Shown: in pieces, positions 7,290-15,454 of the stretch
How positions within the stretch are numbered: the stretch's first letter is position 1
How the letters are laid out: each line of letters begins with the position of its first letter
NCBI GenBank assembly: GCA_041678445.1
Contig: JBAYOD010000027.1
Coordinates: forward strand, 1-21,259
Direction of reading: 5' to 3'
DNA length: 21,259 nucleotides
Origin: Zeimonas sp041678445
GTDB taxonomy: Bacteria; Pseudomonadota; Gammaproteobacteria; Burkholderiales; Burkholderiaceae_E
The notes under the pieces: model-generated
Database searches by the model: none
The model's input: the letters and a program-made list of their open reading frames with translations, nothing else
What the model was told of the DNA's origin: nothing
Made by a program: the position numbers and the translations under genes

Positions 7290-7646
7290 TCAGTTGCCGA
7301 ACCCCCGGTTGAAGACGGCGTCGGTCTTCGCAGCGCAGATGAAGTCGTTGTCCGATATGCCGCTTACCGCATGGGTATTCCAGCGCACCGTGCAGCGGTT
7401 GTAGCCGATCCGCAGTTCAGGGTGATGATCCTCGCCGTGGACCATCCAGGCCACGGCGTTCACGAAGGCGATCGTGTCGTGATAGTCGCGAAACGCGTAG
7501 CCGCGTTCCAGCGCGCCGTCACGGTGCGACCAGCCGGCCAGTTCGGCGAGCTGGGCCTCGATTTCATTGTCGGTGTGGGCACGCTTGCCCTCCATCGCTT
7601 GTGACTTGCGCGCGACGAGCTGCTGGCGGGTCTGGACAGGTCTCAT
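7290..7646 (-). CDS. phhB: 4a-hydroxytetrahydrobiopterin (pterin-4-alpha-carbinolamine) dehydratase
   Basis: This 118-residue protein is a PCD/DCoH-family dehydratase, which regenerates the pterin cofactor of aromatic amino acid hydroxylases. The family signature is clear: FVNAVAWMVHGEDHHPEL with the catalytic-type His74-His75 and Pro76, NRCTVRWNTHAVSGISDND with His92, and FICAAKTDAV. ATG 7646-7644 overlaps the TGA of the upstream peptidase gene as ATGA, suggesting translational coupling; a shorter start at Met18 is possible. No aromatic amino acid hydroxylase gene is nearby, so its partner enzyme is not visible. It is followed by rsgA after 29 bp. Confidence 0.92.
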   Translation of the reverse strand: MRPVQTRQQLVARKSQAMEGKRAHTDNEIEAQLAELAGWSHRDGALERGYAFRDYHDTIAFVNAVAWMVHGEDHHPELRIGYNRCTVRWNTHAVSGISDNDFICAAKTDAVFNRGFGN

Positions 7647-8938
7647 GCAGGCAGGCTCAGATGGTCGTTTCGGTGAGTGTGCCTCAGCCGCCCGAGGCGC
7701 TGGACGGCAGGCGGATGGGAGTCGTGAAAGGCCGAGTGGATCGGATCCGGTGTCAGGGTGGCTGCATTGTCCTCGTACAGCTTGACCAGGGCGCTGGACA
7801 GGTGGCGGGCATCGGTCTGCCGGGCGGCGAAAGCGTCGGCTTCGAATTCGTGGCGGCGCGAGGCCAGCGCGAACAGCGGCTGCAGCGGGAAGGTGAACAC
7901 CGGCAGCACCAGGAAGAACAGGACCAGCGCAGCGACGTCGGTCATTGCCGGTTCGGGTGTCAGGCCCAGCGAGACGTAGAACCAGGGCTGGCGCGACAGC
8001 CAGCCGAGCAGCCACAGTGCCGCCAGGCTCAGCACGAAGCTCGCCGCGATCCGTTTCGGGATGTGGCGCAGCTTGAAGTGCCCGAGTTCGTGGGCGAGCA
8101 CCGCTTCGATCTCGTCGGGTTCGAGGCGGGCCAGCAGGGTGTCGAAGAACACGATGCGACGGGCTCGCCCGAGTCCGGTGAAATACGCGTTGCCGTGTGC
8201 CGAACGCCGGCTGCCGTCCATCACGAACAGGCCGCGCGAGCGAAAGCCGCAGCGCGCAAGCAGGCCCTGTACCCGGTCGCGGACCTCGCCCTCGGGCAGC
8301 GGCTCGAAACGGTTGAACAGCGGTGCGATCACGGTCGGAAACAGTACCATGACGGCCAGATTGAAGGCGATCCAGGCCAGCCAGGCCCAGAGCCACCACA
8401 ACTCGCCGCCGACACGCATCAGCCACAGCACCAGCGCGAGCAATGGCAGGCCGAGCACCGCCGCCACCAGCGTGCTCTTGAGCAGGTCTGCGATGAACAG
8501 CGCCGGCGTCATCCGGTTGAAGCCGAAGCGCTGTTCCAGCCCGAAGCGTCGCCAGGCCGCCAGCGGCAGGTCGACCAGGCCGCTGACCAGGGTCACCAGG
8601 ACCACGAAGGCGATCGCTGCGCCGGTCGGCCAGGCCGGGAACAGCGACTGGGCTGCGACCATCAGGGCCTGCAGCCCGCCGAGCAGCGTGAAGGCGAGCA
8701 GCAGCACGGCGGAAATCGCGGTTTCGACGATGCCCAGGCGGGTGCGGGCGATCGTGTAATCGGCTGCGCGCTGATGGGCGGCCAGACCGATGCGATCGGC
8801 GAAACGCTCGGGTACGGCGCCGCGATGGCGTGCGACGTGGCGGATCTGCCTGCCGGCCAGCCAGAAGCGCAGCGTCACCGAGGCCAGCAGGGCGGCAACC
8901 AGCAGCAGGGTGAGCGGATGGAGGGGGGCGTTGGTCAA
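7643..8938 (-). CDS. M48-family (Ste24/CAAX protease-like) membrane zinc metallopeptidase
   Basis: This 431-residue membrane protease resembles Ste24-type peptidases. An N-terminal multi-helix region (TM-like segments near 10-27, 70-90, 105-125, 150-175 and 180-205) precedes the catalytic domain. The zinc motif HELGH is at 283-287 and the downstream EFEAD motif at 364-368 carries the third ligand; two further hydrophobic segments lie between them. No in-frame ATG or GTG fits, so TTG at 8938-8936 is chosen: it places the hydrophobic segment at the N-terminus and gives a normal family length, though no clear ribosome binding site is seen. The gene is divergent from orn and coupled to the phhB-like gene by an ATGA overlap. 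Likely role is membrane protein quality control; the substrate is unknown. Confidence 0.87.
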   Translation of the reverse strand: MTNAPLHPLTLLLVAALLASVTLRFWLAGRQIRHVARHRGAVPERFADRIGLAAHQRAADYTIARTRLGIVETAISAVLLLAFTLLGGLQALMVAAQSLFPAWPTGAAIAFVVLVTLVSGLVDLPLAAWRRFGLEQRFGFNRMTPALFIADLLKSTLVAAVLGLPLLALVLWLMRVGGELWWLWAWLAWIAFNLAVMVLFPTVIAPLFNRFEPLPEGEVRDRVQGLLARCGFRSRGLFVMDGSRRSAHGNAYFTGLGRARRIVFFDTLLARLEPDEIEAVLAHELGHFKLRHIPKRIAASFVLSLAALWLLGWLSRQPWFYVSLGLTPEPAMTDVAALVLFFLVLPVFTFPLQPLFALASRRHEFEADAFAARQTDARHLSSALVKLYEDNAATLTPDPIHSAFHDSHPPAVQRLGRLRHTHRNDHLSLPA

Positions 8939-9047
8939 GGATTCGCGTCGTATCGTGGGTCGAAGAGGGGGGACTGAACCGGTGCGGGCAGGCTGGCCGG
9001 ATCCGGTCGGCAGCCCACCTGTGGGACAATCGCGACCGGAGAAAATT

Positions 9048-9689
9048 ATGTCACAGCCCCTCTCGCCGATCGGTACCGCCAGTCCGGGCGATCCGGCCGT
9101 TTCGAAACCCGACGAATCCCGGCTCATCTGGGTCGACATGGAAATGACCGGCCTGAATCCCGGCGTCGACCGGATCATCGAGATCGCCGTCGTCGTAACC
9201 GATCAGTCGTTGACCATTGTCGCGCAAAGCGATCCGATCGCGATCGCGCAGCCCGATTCGGTGCTCGACGGCATGGACCAGTGGAACCGTTCGACGCACG
9301 GCCGTTCGGGGCTGGTCGACCGGGTACGGGCTTCGCAGGTCAGCGAAGCCGAAGCCGAACGGGCGCTGATCGCCTTCCTGGCACCGTGGGTGCCCGCCGG
9401 GAAGTCGCCGATGTGCGGCAATTCGGTCTGCCAGGACCGCCGCTTCATGGCGCGCTACATGCCGGCCCTCGAAAGCTGGTTCCATTACCGCAATCTGGAC
9501 GTCAGCACGCTGAAGGAGCTGTGCCGGCGCTGGCGGCCCGATCTGGTCAAGGGTTTCGTCAAGCGCGGCGCCCACACGGCGCTGGCCGATGTCCTCGAGT
9601 CGATCGACGAACTTCGCTATTACCGCGATCAGTTCCTGCTGCCGGCGAGTCCGGTCGTGCTGCCCGAGGGCCTGCCGCCGCCGGTCTGA
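9048..9689 (+). CDS. orn: Oligoribonuclease
   Basis: Orn (213 residues) is a 3'-5' exonuclease that finishes RNA decay by cutting dinucleotides, including pGpG from cyclic-di-GMP breakdown. The DEDDh catalytic set is visible: Asp30 and Glu32 in WVDMEMTGL, Asp130 in SVCQDRRFM, and His176 and Asp181 in RGAHTALADV. About 20 residues precede the usual family start, giving a Ser/Pro-rich N-terminal extension. ATG 9048 has GGAGA at 9038-9042. A possible extended -10 (TG-G-GACAAT, hexamer 9025-9030) lies just upstream. The last 61 bp overlap the end of the opposing MATE gene. Confidence 0.96.
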   Translation: MSQPLSPIGTASPGDPAVSKPDESRLIWVDMEMTGLNPGVDRIIEIAVVVTDQSLTIVAQSDPIAIAQPDSVLDGMDQWNRSTHGRSGLVDRVRASQVSEAEAERALIAFLAPWVPAGKSPMCGNSVCQDRRFMARYMPALESWFHYRNLDVSTLKELCRRWRPDLVKGFVKRGAHTALADVLESIDELRYYRDQFLLPASPVVLPEGLPPPV

Positions 9690-11014
9690 ACGAGCTGGCG
9701 CTGCGTGCGCAGCAGGATCCGCCACAGTGCCAGCGCGGCAGCGCACAGTCCGGCCGCGCTGGCGCTCCAGAACCCGGCGGCGCCGGTGCCGACGACCAGG
9801 GCCAGCCACCAGCCTCCGGCCAGGCCGATTCCCCACAGGCAGACCAGGTAGACCAGCATCGGCAGCGTGGTGATCCGGTGTGCGCGCAGCACGAAGGTGG
9901 CCATGCATTGCAGCGCGTCGAATAGGTGGAAGACCGCCATCAGCACGATGAGCGAGGCGGCCGCGGCGACCACGGCCGGGTCGGTCGTGTAGAACCGCGC
10001 GATCGGCACGCTGCCCAGCCACAGGCCGGCTGCCATCGCCGCGGCGATGACGGCCGCCAGGCGCATGCCGCGCTGTCCGTAGGCGATCGCGCGGTGCGGC
10101 TGGCCGGCGCCGATCGACTGGGCGACCAGGGTGCTGGCGGCGTTGGCCAGCGCCAGCGGCACCATGTAGGCCAGGGCCGCCAGGTTCATCGCGATCTGGT
10201 GGCTGGCCGCGACCGTGGCGCCCAGGTGGGCCACGAACAGGGCCATGAACGTGAACGAGCTGATCTCGACCAGATAGGCCGCGCCGATCGGCATGCCCAG
10301 CTGCAGGATCTCGCGCATCTGTGCACGGTCGGGCCGGATCGGCCAGCGGATGCGCAGCGCTCTGAAGATCGGTTGCAGCCGCAGTGCAGCGATGGCCAGT
10401 AGCAGCGACAGCCACAGGACGATCGCGGTGGCCACGCCGGTGCCGGCGCCGCCCAGGGCCGGGATCAGGATCGTGCCGTCCGGCGTCTGCCAGCCTTGCA
10501 TGAACAGGATGTTGAGCGGAATCTTCAGGCTCAGGCACGCCAGGTTGATCGCCATGACCGTGCCCGGTCGCGCGATCGCGTTCGACAGCGCGTAGAACAC
10601 CCGGAACAGCATGGCGGCCGGCAGGCCGATGGCGACCGCGACCAGATACTGGCGGGTCGTCGCAGCGACCTCCTCGGGCGGCCGGGCGAAGGCCAGCCAC
10701 GGCTCGGTCCAGGCCAGCGCGAGGCAGCCGGGCAGGGTGAGGGCGAGGGCGAGCCAGATCGCCTGCCCGGTTGCGATCGGAATCAGGTCGCGGCGGTTCG
10801 CCCCCCAGTGCTGGGCCGCGATCGGCGTCAGCGCCAGCAGCACGCCCATCAGGCTGACGTAGACGGTGATGTAGATGCTCGCGCCCAGGCCGACGGCGGC
10901 CACGTCGACTGCCGACAGGCGGCCGGCCATCACGGTGTCGATGACGCCGTTGAGGATGACGGCAAGCTGGCCGACGAACACCGGCCAGGCAAGCCTGAGC
11001 AGGCTGGCGGTCAC
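9629..11014 (-). CDS. MATE-family multidrug efflux transporter
   Basis: This 461-residue inner-membrane protein belongs to the MATE family, which exports cationic drugs and metabolites in exchange for Na+ or H+. Two homologous halves of about six helices each can be traced, starting with LAWPVFVGQLAVILNGVIDT and the motif VDVAAVGLGASIY, and in the second half with PIGAAYLVEISSFTF and ATVAASHQIAMNLAAL. The length is normal. The start is GTG 11014-11012, which overlaps the TGA of the glycosyltransferase gene as GTGA, so the two are probably translated together. The polar C-terminal tail (about 20 residues) is encoded opposite the end of orn. The substrate cannot be told from sequence. Confidence 0.93.
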   Translation of the reverse strand: MTASLLRLAWPVFVGQLAVILNGVIDTVMAGRLSAVDVAAVGLGASIYITVYVSLMGVLLALTPIAAQHWGANRRDLIPIATGQAIWLALALTLPGCLALAWTEPWLAFARPPEEVAATTRQYLVAVAIGLPAAMLFRVFYALSNAIARPGTVMAINLACLSLKIPLNILFMQGWQTPDGTILIPALGGAGTGVATAIVLWLSLLLAIAALRLQPIFRALRIRWPIRPDRAQMREILQLGMPIGAAYLVEISSFTFMALFVAHLGATVAASHQIAMNLAALAYMVPLALANAASTLVAQSIGAGQPHRAIAYGQRGMRLAAVIAAAMAAGLWLGSVPIARFYTTDPAVVAAAASLIVLMAVFHLFDALQCMATFVLRAHRITTLPMLVYLVCLWGIGLAGGWWLALVVGTGAAGFWSASAAGLCAAALALWRILLRTQRQLVQTGGGRPSGSTTGLAGSRN

Positions 11015-12771
11015 TGATCGGCGTGAACGGGCCGGTCGGCAAGGCTGCGGCGAAACAGCAGGAAGCGCTCGCTGCGGTTCGGGCGGCGCTGGCCCTGCCA
11101 GCTCGGCTCGGCGGTGTCGGGGTCCGGAGCCATGAATTTCGCCGGATACTCGCTGTTGTCCTGGATCAGCAGCCAGGCGCAGCCGGGCGATTGCCCGGGG
11201 GCCGCAAACCTGGGCGAGGCGAAGTACTGGAAGCTGGCCCGCTGGGCGGGGCCCAGCCCCTGCGTGGCGACACAGTCGGCGGGTTCGGCGGCCAGCGCCT
11301 GCTGCAGGCCGAGCGCGAGGTCACGATAGGTATTGCGCTCGTTGAACATCGGCAGCCACAGCGTCATCAGCAGAAACCAGGCCAGCACCAGACCGCCGCA
11401 GGACAGCACCATCGCCCGCCAGATCATGCGCGGCCGTCGCGCGATGCGCCAGCGCACCAATGCCAGCCAGGCGAGCGTGGCCAGACCGCCCAGGACGATC
11501 TCGACGATGATCCACGAGGGTTCGAAACCGGGCGCGATCTGCGCGGCCCGGAAGGCCATGCGCGGTGGGTGGCCGGTCATCAGTGCAATCCACCAGGCCC
11601 AGATCGCGATGCCGAAGACGGTGAAGCTGGTCACCGCGAACCAGTCGATCAGGTTCACGATGCCGCGGCGCAGGGTCGGCAGCCCGACGGCGGCCAGCAG
11701 GGCCATCGCAGCGCTGGCCGGCAGCAGCCGGGCTTCGCTGCCGTCGGGCGCCAGCCATGCCAGCAGCCCGATGGCCAGCACGCACAGCAGGGGCAGGGCG
11801 ACGGCCGGCTCGGTCCAGCGCGTGCGCCAGCGCCAGACGGCCCAGGCCGCGACCGGCCAGGCCGGCCAGTAGAACCAGGGCGCAGTGCGGGCCAGATAGG
11901 TGCTGTTCTCGAGGCTCGGGCCGGCAACTTCGAGACGCTGCGCGTGCAGCCACAGGTCGAGGTGAGTGCGGCTGGCGTCGCCGCCGAGCAGAAGCGCCAG
12001 CGGCCAGGCGAGCATGCCGGCGATCGCCAGCGGCAGCCCGACCGCCAGCAACGGTGCGGCCACCAGCCGGTAGCTGTGTACGGTCAGCGTGAGCACGACG
12101 AACACCGCCGTGAGCGTGAGCGCCAGCGGCAGGCCGTGGCTCAGCAGGGTGGCGGCGATCGCGGCCCCGACGATTGCGCCTCCGGGGCGGGGGCGCTCGG
12201 GTGCCACGGCGCAGCCGTACAGGAAGGCGGCTACCCAGGTGAACTGGGCGATGTTGCCGGTGGTTTCGTGCATCCGGATGATGAGGCCAAAGGTGGCCAT
12301 CGTCACCAGCAATGCGGAATCGGCGATCGCCCGGCCGAAGTCGGTGCTGTCGGCCGATGCGCCGAACGGGTCGGAAGGCTGCACGCCCGGGCGGCGTGCC
12401 AGCGCGTAGCTGGCATACCAGAGCAGCGTGAGGCCCGCGACCAGCAGGGCAGCACTGGCGAAGCGCACCAGCGCATGCTCGGTCAGCCAGCCATCCGGGC
12501 TCCACGGTTCGCCCAGGGTCGCGAAGGCGCCGGCGATCCAGAACGGCAGCGGCCCCTGGCCGGGGACCGGTTCGCCGGCGATGTTCGGCATCAGCCAGTC
12601 GGCCAGTCCGCCGCGCGCCATCGTCAGTGAAATGCCGAAACCCGCGGCATCGTCGGTGCGCCAGGGATCGCGACCGACGAAGCCCGGCAGCACGTACAGC
12701 AGGCACAGCAGCAGCAAGCCCCAGCGGGGGAGCTTGCCGGCTTCGAGCGTGGTGACGATGAAGGGTCGCAT
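11011..12771 (-). CDS. GT-C fold membrane glycosyltransferase (ArnT/PMT-like, family 39 type)
   Basis: This 586-residue polytopic protein looks like the ArnT/PMT superfamily, which transfers sugars from polyprenyl-phosphate donors outside the inner membrane. The first loop after TM1 has GRDPWRTDDAAGFG with Asp40-Asp41, the usual acidic site of GT-C enzymes, followed by ADWLMPNIAGEP and GPLPFWIAGA. About ten further hydrophobic segments follow, then a soluble C-terminal domain from about residue 480. ATG 12771 places a hydrophobic segment near the N-terminus; a GTG at 12828 would add 19 Cys/Pro-rich residues. The acceptor (lipid A, another glycan or protein) is unknown. It is coupled to the MATE gene, hinting that the exporter and the envelope enzyme are co-expressed. 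Confidence 0.8.
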   Translation of the reverse strand: MRPFIVTTLEAGKLPRWGLLLLCLLYVLPGFVGRDPWRTDDAAGFGISLTMARGGLADWLMPNIAGEPVPGQGPLPFWIAGAFATLGEPWSPDGWLTEHALVRFASAALLVAGLTLLWYASYALARRPGVQPSDPFGASADSTDFGRAIADSALLVTMATFGLIIRMHETTGNIAQFTWVAAFLYGCAVAPERPRPGGAIVGAAIAATLLSHGLPLALTLTAVFVVLTLTVHSYRLVAAPLLAVGLPLAIAGMLAWPLALLLGGDASRTHLDLWLHAQRLEVAGPSLENSTYLARTAPWFYWPAWPVAAWAVWRWRTRWTEPAVALPLLCVLAIGLLAWLAPDGSEARLLPASAAMALLAAVGLPTLRRGIVNLIDWFAVTSFTVFGIAIWAWWIALMTGHPPRMAFRAAQIAPGFEPSWIIVEIVLGGLATLAWLALVRWRIARRPRMIWRAMVLSCGGLVLAWFLLMTLWLPMFNERNTYRDLALGLQQALAAEPADCVATQGLGPAQRASFQYFASPRFAAPGQSPGCAWLLIQDNSEYPAKFMAPDPDTAEPSWQGQRRPNRSERFLLFRRSLADRPVHADQ

Positions 12772-12888
12772 GCCTGGGATCCCCGGTGGGTCGCAGCCCG
12801 GTGTGTCGCAGCATGTGCGCCCGCTCACGAACGCCCGCGGCGGACGTTGGCCCGGTCAGGGCGCGCGGGGCGACACCAGGGAGGATGC

Positions 12889-12918
12889 CAAAGAAAAAGG
12901 GCAGCCCGGGCTGCCCTT
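12889..12918 (-). terminator. Rho-independent terminator of rpmE2
   Basis: A perfect 22-bp palindrome (12897-12918, arms of 11 bp beginning AAGGGCAGCCC) is followed on the minus strand by TTTTTCTTT (12898-12890). It lies about 40 nt after the rpmE2 stop. This is the clearest intrinsic terminator of the window and separates rpmE2 from the glycosyltransferase gene. Confidence 0.88.
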
Positions 12919-12958
12919 CCAGCGATCGGTCAGCCGATCGGGTCGACCGGCGGGTGCG

Positions 12959-13213
12959 TCAGCCGGCCTTGCCCGAGCGGGCGAACTTCTGGCGGAACTT
13001 CTCGACCCGGCCCGCCTCGTTCACGCGCTGCTGGGCGCCAGTGTAGAACGGGTGCGATTCGGAGCTGACGTCGAGCTTGAACAGCGGATATTCCTTGCCA
13101 TCGAGTGTGATCTTCTCGCGGGTGTTCACGGTCGAGCGCGTGATGAAGCGAAAATCGCTGGCCATGTCCTGGAACACGACGTCGCGGTAGTCGGGATGGA
13201 TGCCTTCTTTCAT
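12959..13213 (-). CDS. rpmE2: 50S ribosomal protein L31, type B (zinc-independent form)
   Basis: This 84-residue protein is the type B form of L31, which bridges the subunits. MKEGIHPDYRDVVFQDMASD at the start and VSSESHPFYTGAQQRV are diagnostic. The Cys residues that bind zinc in the type A form are absent: the protein has no cysteine at all. In bacteria with both forms the type B copy is induced by zinc shortage, but here no Zur-like box was recognised and it has a strong promoter, so it may be the only copy. ATG 13213-13211 has GAGG 8 nt upstream. A terminator at 12889-12918 ends the unit; rho lies upstream on the same strand. Confidence 0.95.
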   Translation of the reverse strand: MKEGIHPDYRDVVFQDMASDFRFITRSTVNTREKITLDGKEYPLFKLDVSSESHPFYTGAQQRVNEAGRVEKFRQKFARSGKAG

Positions 13214-13275
13214 CTGGAATACCTCGGTTGGACCGACCCGGGGCCTGAGTGAGGCCGTCATCGGGAAAGCCGCAC

Positions 13276-13305
13276 ATTATAAGGAATCGGAGCTTGCCCT
13301 GGCAA
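13276..13305 (-). promoter_or_regulatory. Predicted sigma70 promoter of rpmE2
   Basis: On the minus strand TTGCCA (13305-13300) and a perfect TATAAT (13281-13276) are separated by 18 bp. Transcription would start near 13269, about 55 nt before the rpmE2 ATG. The -35 element lies inside the hairpin that follows rho. Confidence 0.65.
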
Positions 13306-13309
13306 GCTC
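13290..13309 (-). terminator. Hairpin after rho, possible terminator
   Basis: GAGCTTGCC (13290-13298) pairs exactly with GGCAAGCTC (13301-13309) around a 2-nt spacer, 15 nt after the rho stop. No U-run follows, so termination strength is uncertain; it may end or protect the rho transcript. Confidence 0.5.
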
Positions 13310-13324
13310 GAGTGCTCGGCGTGC

Positions 13325-14590
<1,266 letters not shown>

Positions 14591-14834
14591 GGCAGTCGTG
14601 CTCCCCGTTGGGGATGTGGACGGACGGGTGAACGTCGGGTGATGGGGTGTTGCCGGAGGCGGTCGAAGGCTTCGCGTTGCGATGCCGGTTCGCGGGTCGT
14701 GATGTCAGGGCTTGAACGACCGGATCGTGGAGGGTCCGGGTTCGGCGGGCCGGGGGCTGACCGGATCTGCGGGTCCGCGACCTCGCGTCAGTCGCCGCTG
14801 CGGGCTCGGGGCCTGGACCGGATACAGGCACCGG
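14591..14834 (-). promoter_or_regulatory. rho leader: C-rich, G-poor, with a hairpin over the ribosome binding site
   Basis: The transcribed (minus) strand of this 244-bp stretch between trxA and rho is C-rich. In the 50 nt at 14611-14660 I count 27 C and 7 G, the bias expected of a Rho-utilisation site. Near the start codon, TCCCC (14614-14610) can pair with GGGGA (14606-14602) around AAC, which would hide the GGGGAG ribosome binding site of rho. No convincing leader peptide or -10/-35 pair was found. Rho autoregulation by its leader is known in E. coli; applying it here is inference. Confidence 0.5.
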
Positions 14835-14860
14835 CGCGCCGCCGGGTGACCGGCGGCGCG
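14835..14860 (-). terminator. Perfect 11-bp GC stem-loop after trxA
   Basis: CGCGCCGCCGG (14835-14845) pairs exactly with CCGGCGGCGCG (14850-14860) around a 4-nt loop, 13 nt after the trxA stop. No U-run follows on the minus strand, so it could be a weak terminator or a 3'-end protector that separates trxA from rho. Confidence 0.5.
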
Positions 14861-14873
14861 ACTTTACAACGAA

Positions 14874-15194
14874 TCAGAGATGACTGTCCAGAAACAGCGT
14901 CAGCTGCGACTTGGAAAGGGCGCCGACCTTGGTGTCGACGACCTCGCCGTTGCGAAACAGCATCAGGGTCGGAATGCCGCGGATGCCGTACTTTGCGGGC
15001 ACGGTCTGGTTCTCGTCGACGTTGACCTTGACGATCCGGACCCGGTCGCCGTAGTCGCGGGCGACCTCATCGAGGATCGGCGCGATCATCTTGCAGGGGC
15101 CGCACCACTCCGCCCAGTAGTCGACAAGGACCGGCTGGTCGGATTTGAGGACTTCCTGCTCGAAGCTGTCGTCGGAAATATGCTGGATGGCCAT
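14874..15194 (-). CDS. trxA: Thioredoxin 1
   Basis: This 106-residue thioredoxin reduces protein disulfides in the cytoplasm, with electrons from thioredoxin reductase. The active site WCGPC is at 30-34 with the family context VLVDYWAEWCGPCKM, and the cis-proline is Pro75 in GIPTLM. The length and the ending FLDSHL are normal. ATG 15194-15192 has GGGAG just upstream; a longer frame running into the SRP RNA gene is rejected. trxA is divergent from the SRP RNA gene, with about 100 bp between them, and is followed on the same strand by the rho leader. Confidence 0.97.
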   Translation of the reverse strand: MAIQHISDDSFEQEVLKSDQPVLVDYWAEWCGPCKMIAPILDEVARDYGDRVRIVKVNVDENQTVPAKYGIRGIPTLMLFRNGEVVDTKVGALSKSQLTLFLDSHL

Positions 15195-15284
15195 TCTTGC
15201 TCCCGCCGGCGTGCCTGCTCGCCCATCGAGCCCGACTGCTGATGCCGGCCTTGTCATGTCCAGACGCATGATACCGCCGGCTGA

Positions 15285-15290
15285 TAGAAT
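15285..15290 (+). promoter_or_regulatory. Putative -10 element of the SRP RNA gene
   Basis: TAGAAT ends 6 bp before the predicted RNA 5' end at 15297, the correct distance for a -10 box. No convincing -35 was found at 16-18 bp. Confidence 0.4.
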
Positions 15291-15296
15291 CGTCGC

Positions 15297-15398
15297 GGGC
15301 GGGCCTCCCCGCAGTGCGGACGGGTGAACCTGGTCAGGTCCGGAAGGAAGCAGCCACAGCCTTTCCCCGCGCGTGCCGGGGTTCCGGCTCGCCCACCC
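15297..15398 (+). ncRNA. ffs: 4.5S signal recognition particle RNA
   Basis: The 4.5S RNA pairs with Ffh to deliver nascent membrane proteins to the inner membrane. The conserved SRP core is exact: CCTGGTCAGGTCCGGAAGG followed by AAGCAGCC at about 15330-15355, the apical domain with its GGAA-type tetraloop and the internal-loop residues that contact Ffh. The ends pair as expected: 15297-15305 (GGGCGGGCC) with 15386-15394 (GGCTCGCCC), nine pairs including one G-U. The size of about 100 nt is the short bacterial form. Boundaries are estimated from the pairing and may be off by a few bases. Location directly before dnaX is common in betaproteobacteria. Confidence 0.94.
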
Positions 15399-15406
15399 GA
15401 ACACTT

Positions 15407-15430
15407 CCGGGGTCGCCGCATGCGGCCCGG
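15407..15430 (+). terminator. Hairpin between the SRP RNA and dnaX
   Basis: A perfect palindrome GCCGCATGCGGC (15415-15426) is flanked by CCGG on both sides (15407-15410 and 15427-15430), so the stem can extend across a small bulge. It is followed by GTTCCTTTCG, only mildly T-rich. It could end ffs transcription or partly attenuate read-through into dnaX. Confidence 0.35.
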
Positions 15431-15454
15431 GTTCCTTTCGAAGCCGTCTTCCTG

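Noticed and set aside
7601..8977. Long plus-strand open frame (458 codons) opposite the M48 peptidase gene
   Set aside because: It is the antisense shadow of a well-recognised protease; the translation is Gln/Arg-rich, low in hydrophobic order and matches no family I know.
11023..12630. 535-codon plus-strand frame opposite the glycosyltransferase gene
   Set aside because: High-GC shadow frame with Gln/Arg/Gly-rich composition; the minus strand clearly encodes a membrane glycosyltransferase.
15314..15454. Upstream extension of dnaX into the SRP RNA gene
   Set aside because: The extension would translate the 4.5S RNA; the family N-terminus begins at ATG 15455.
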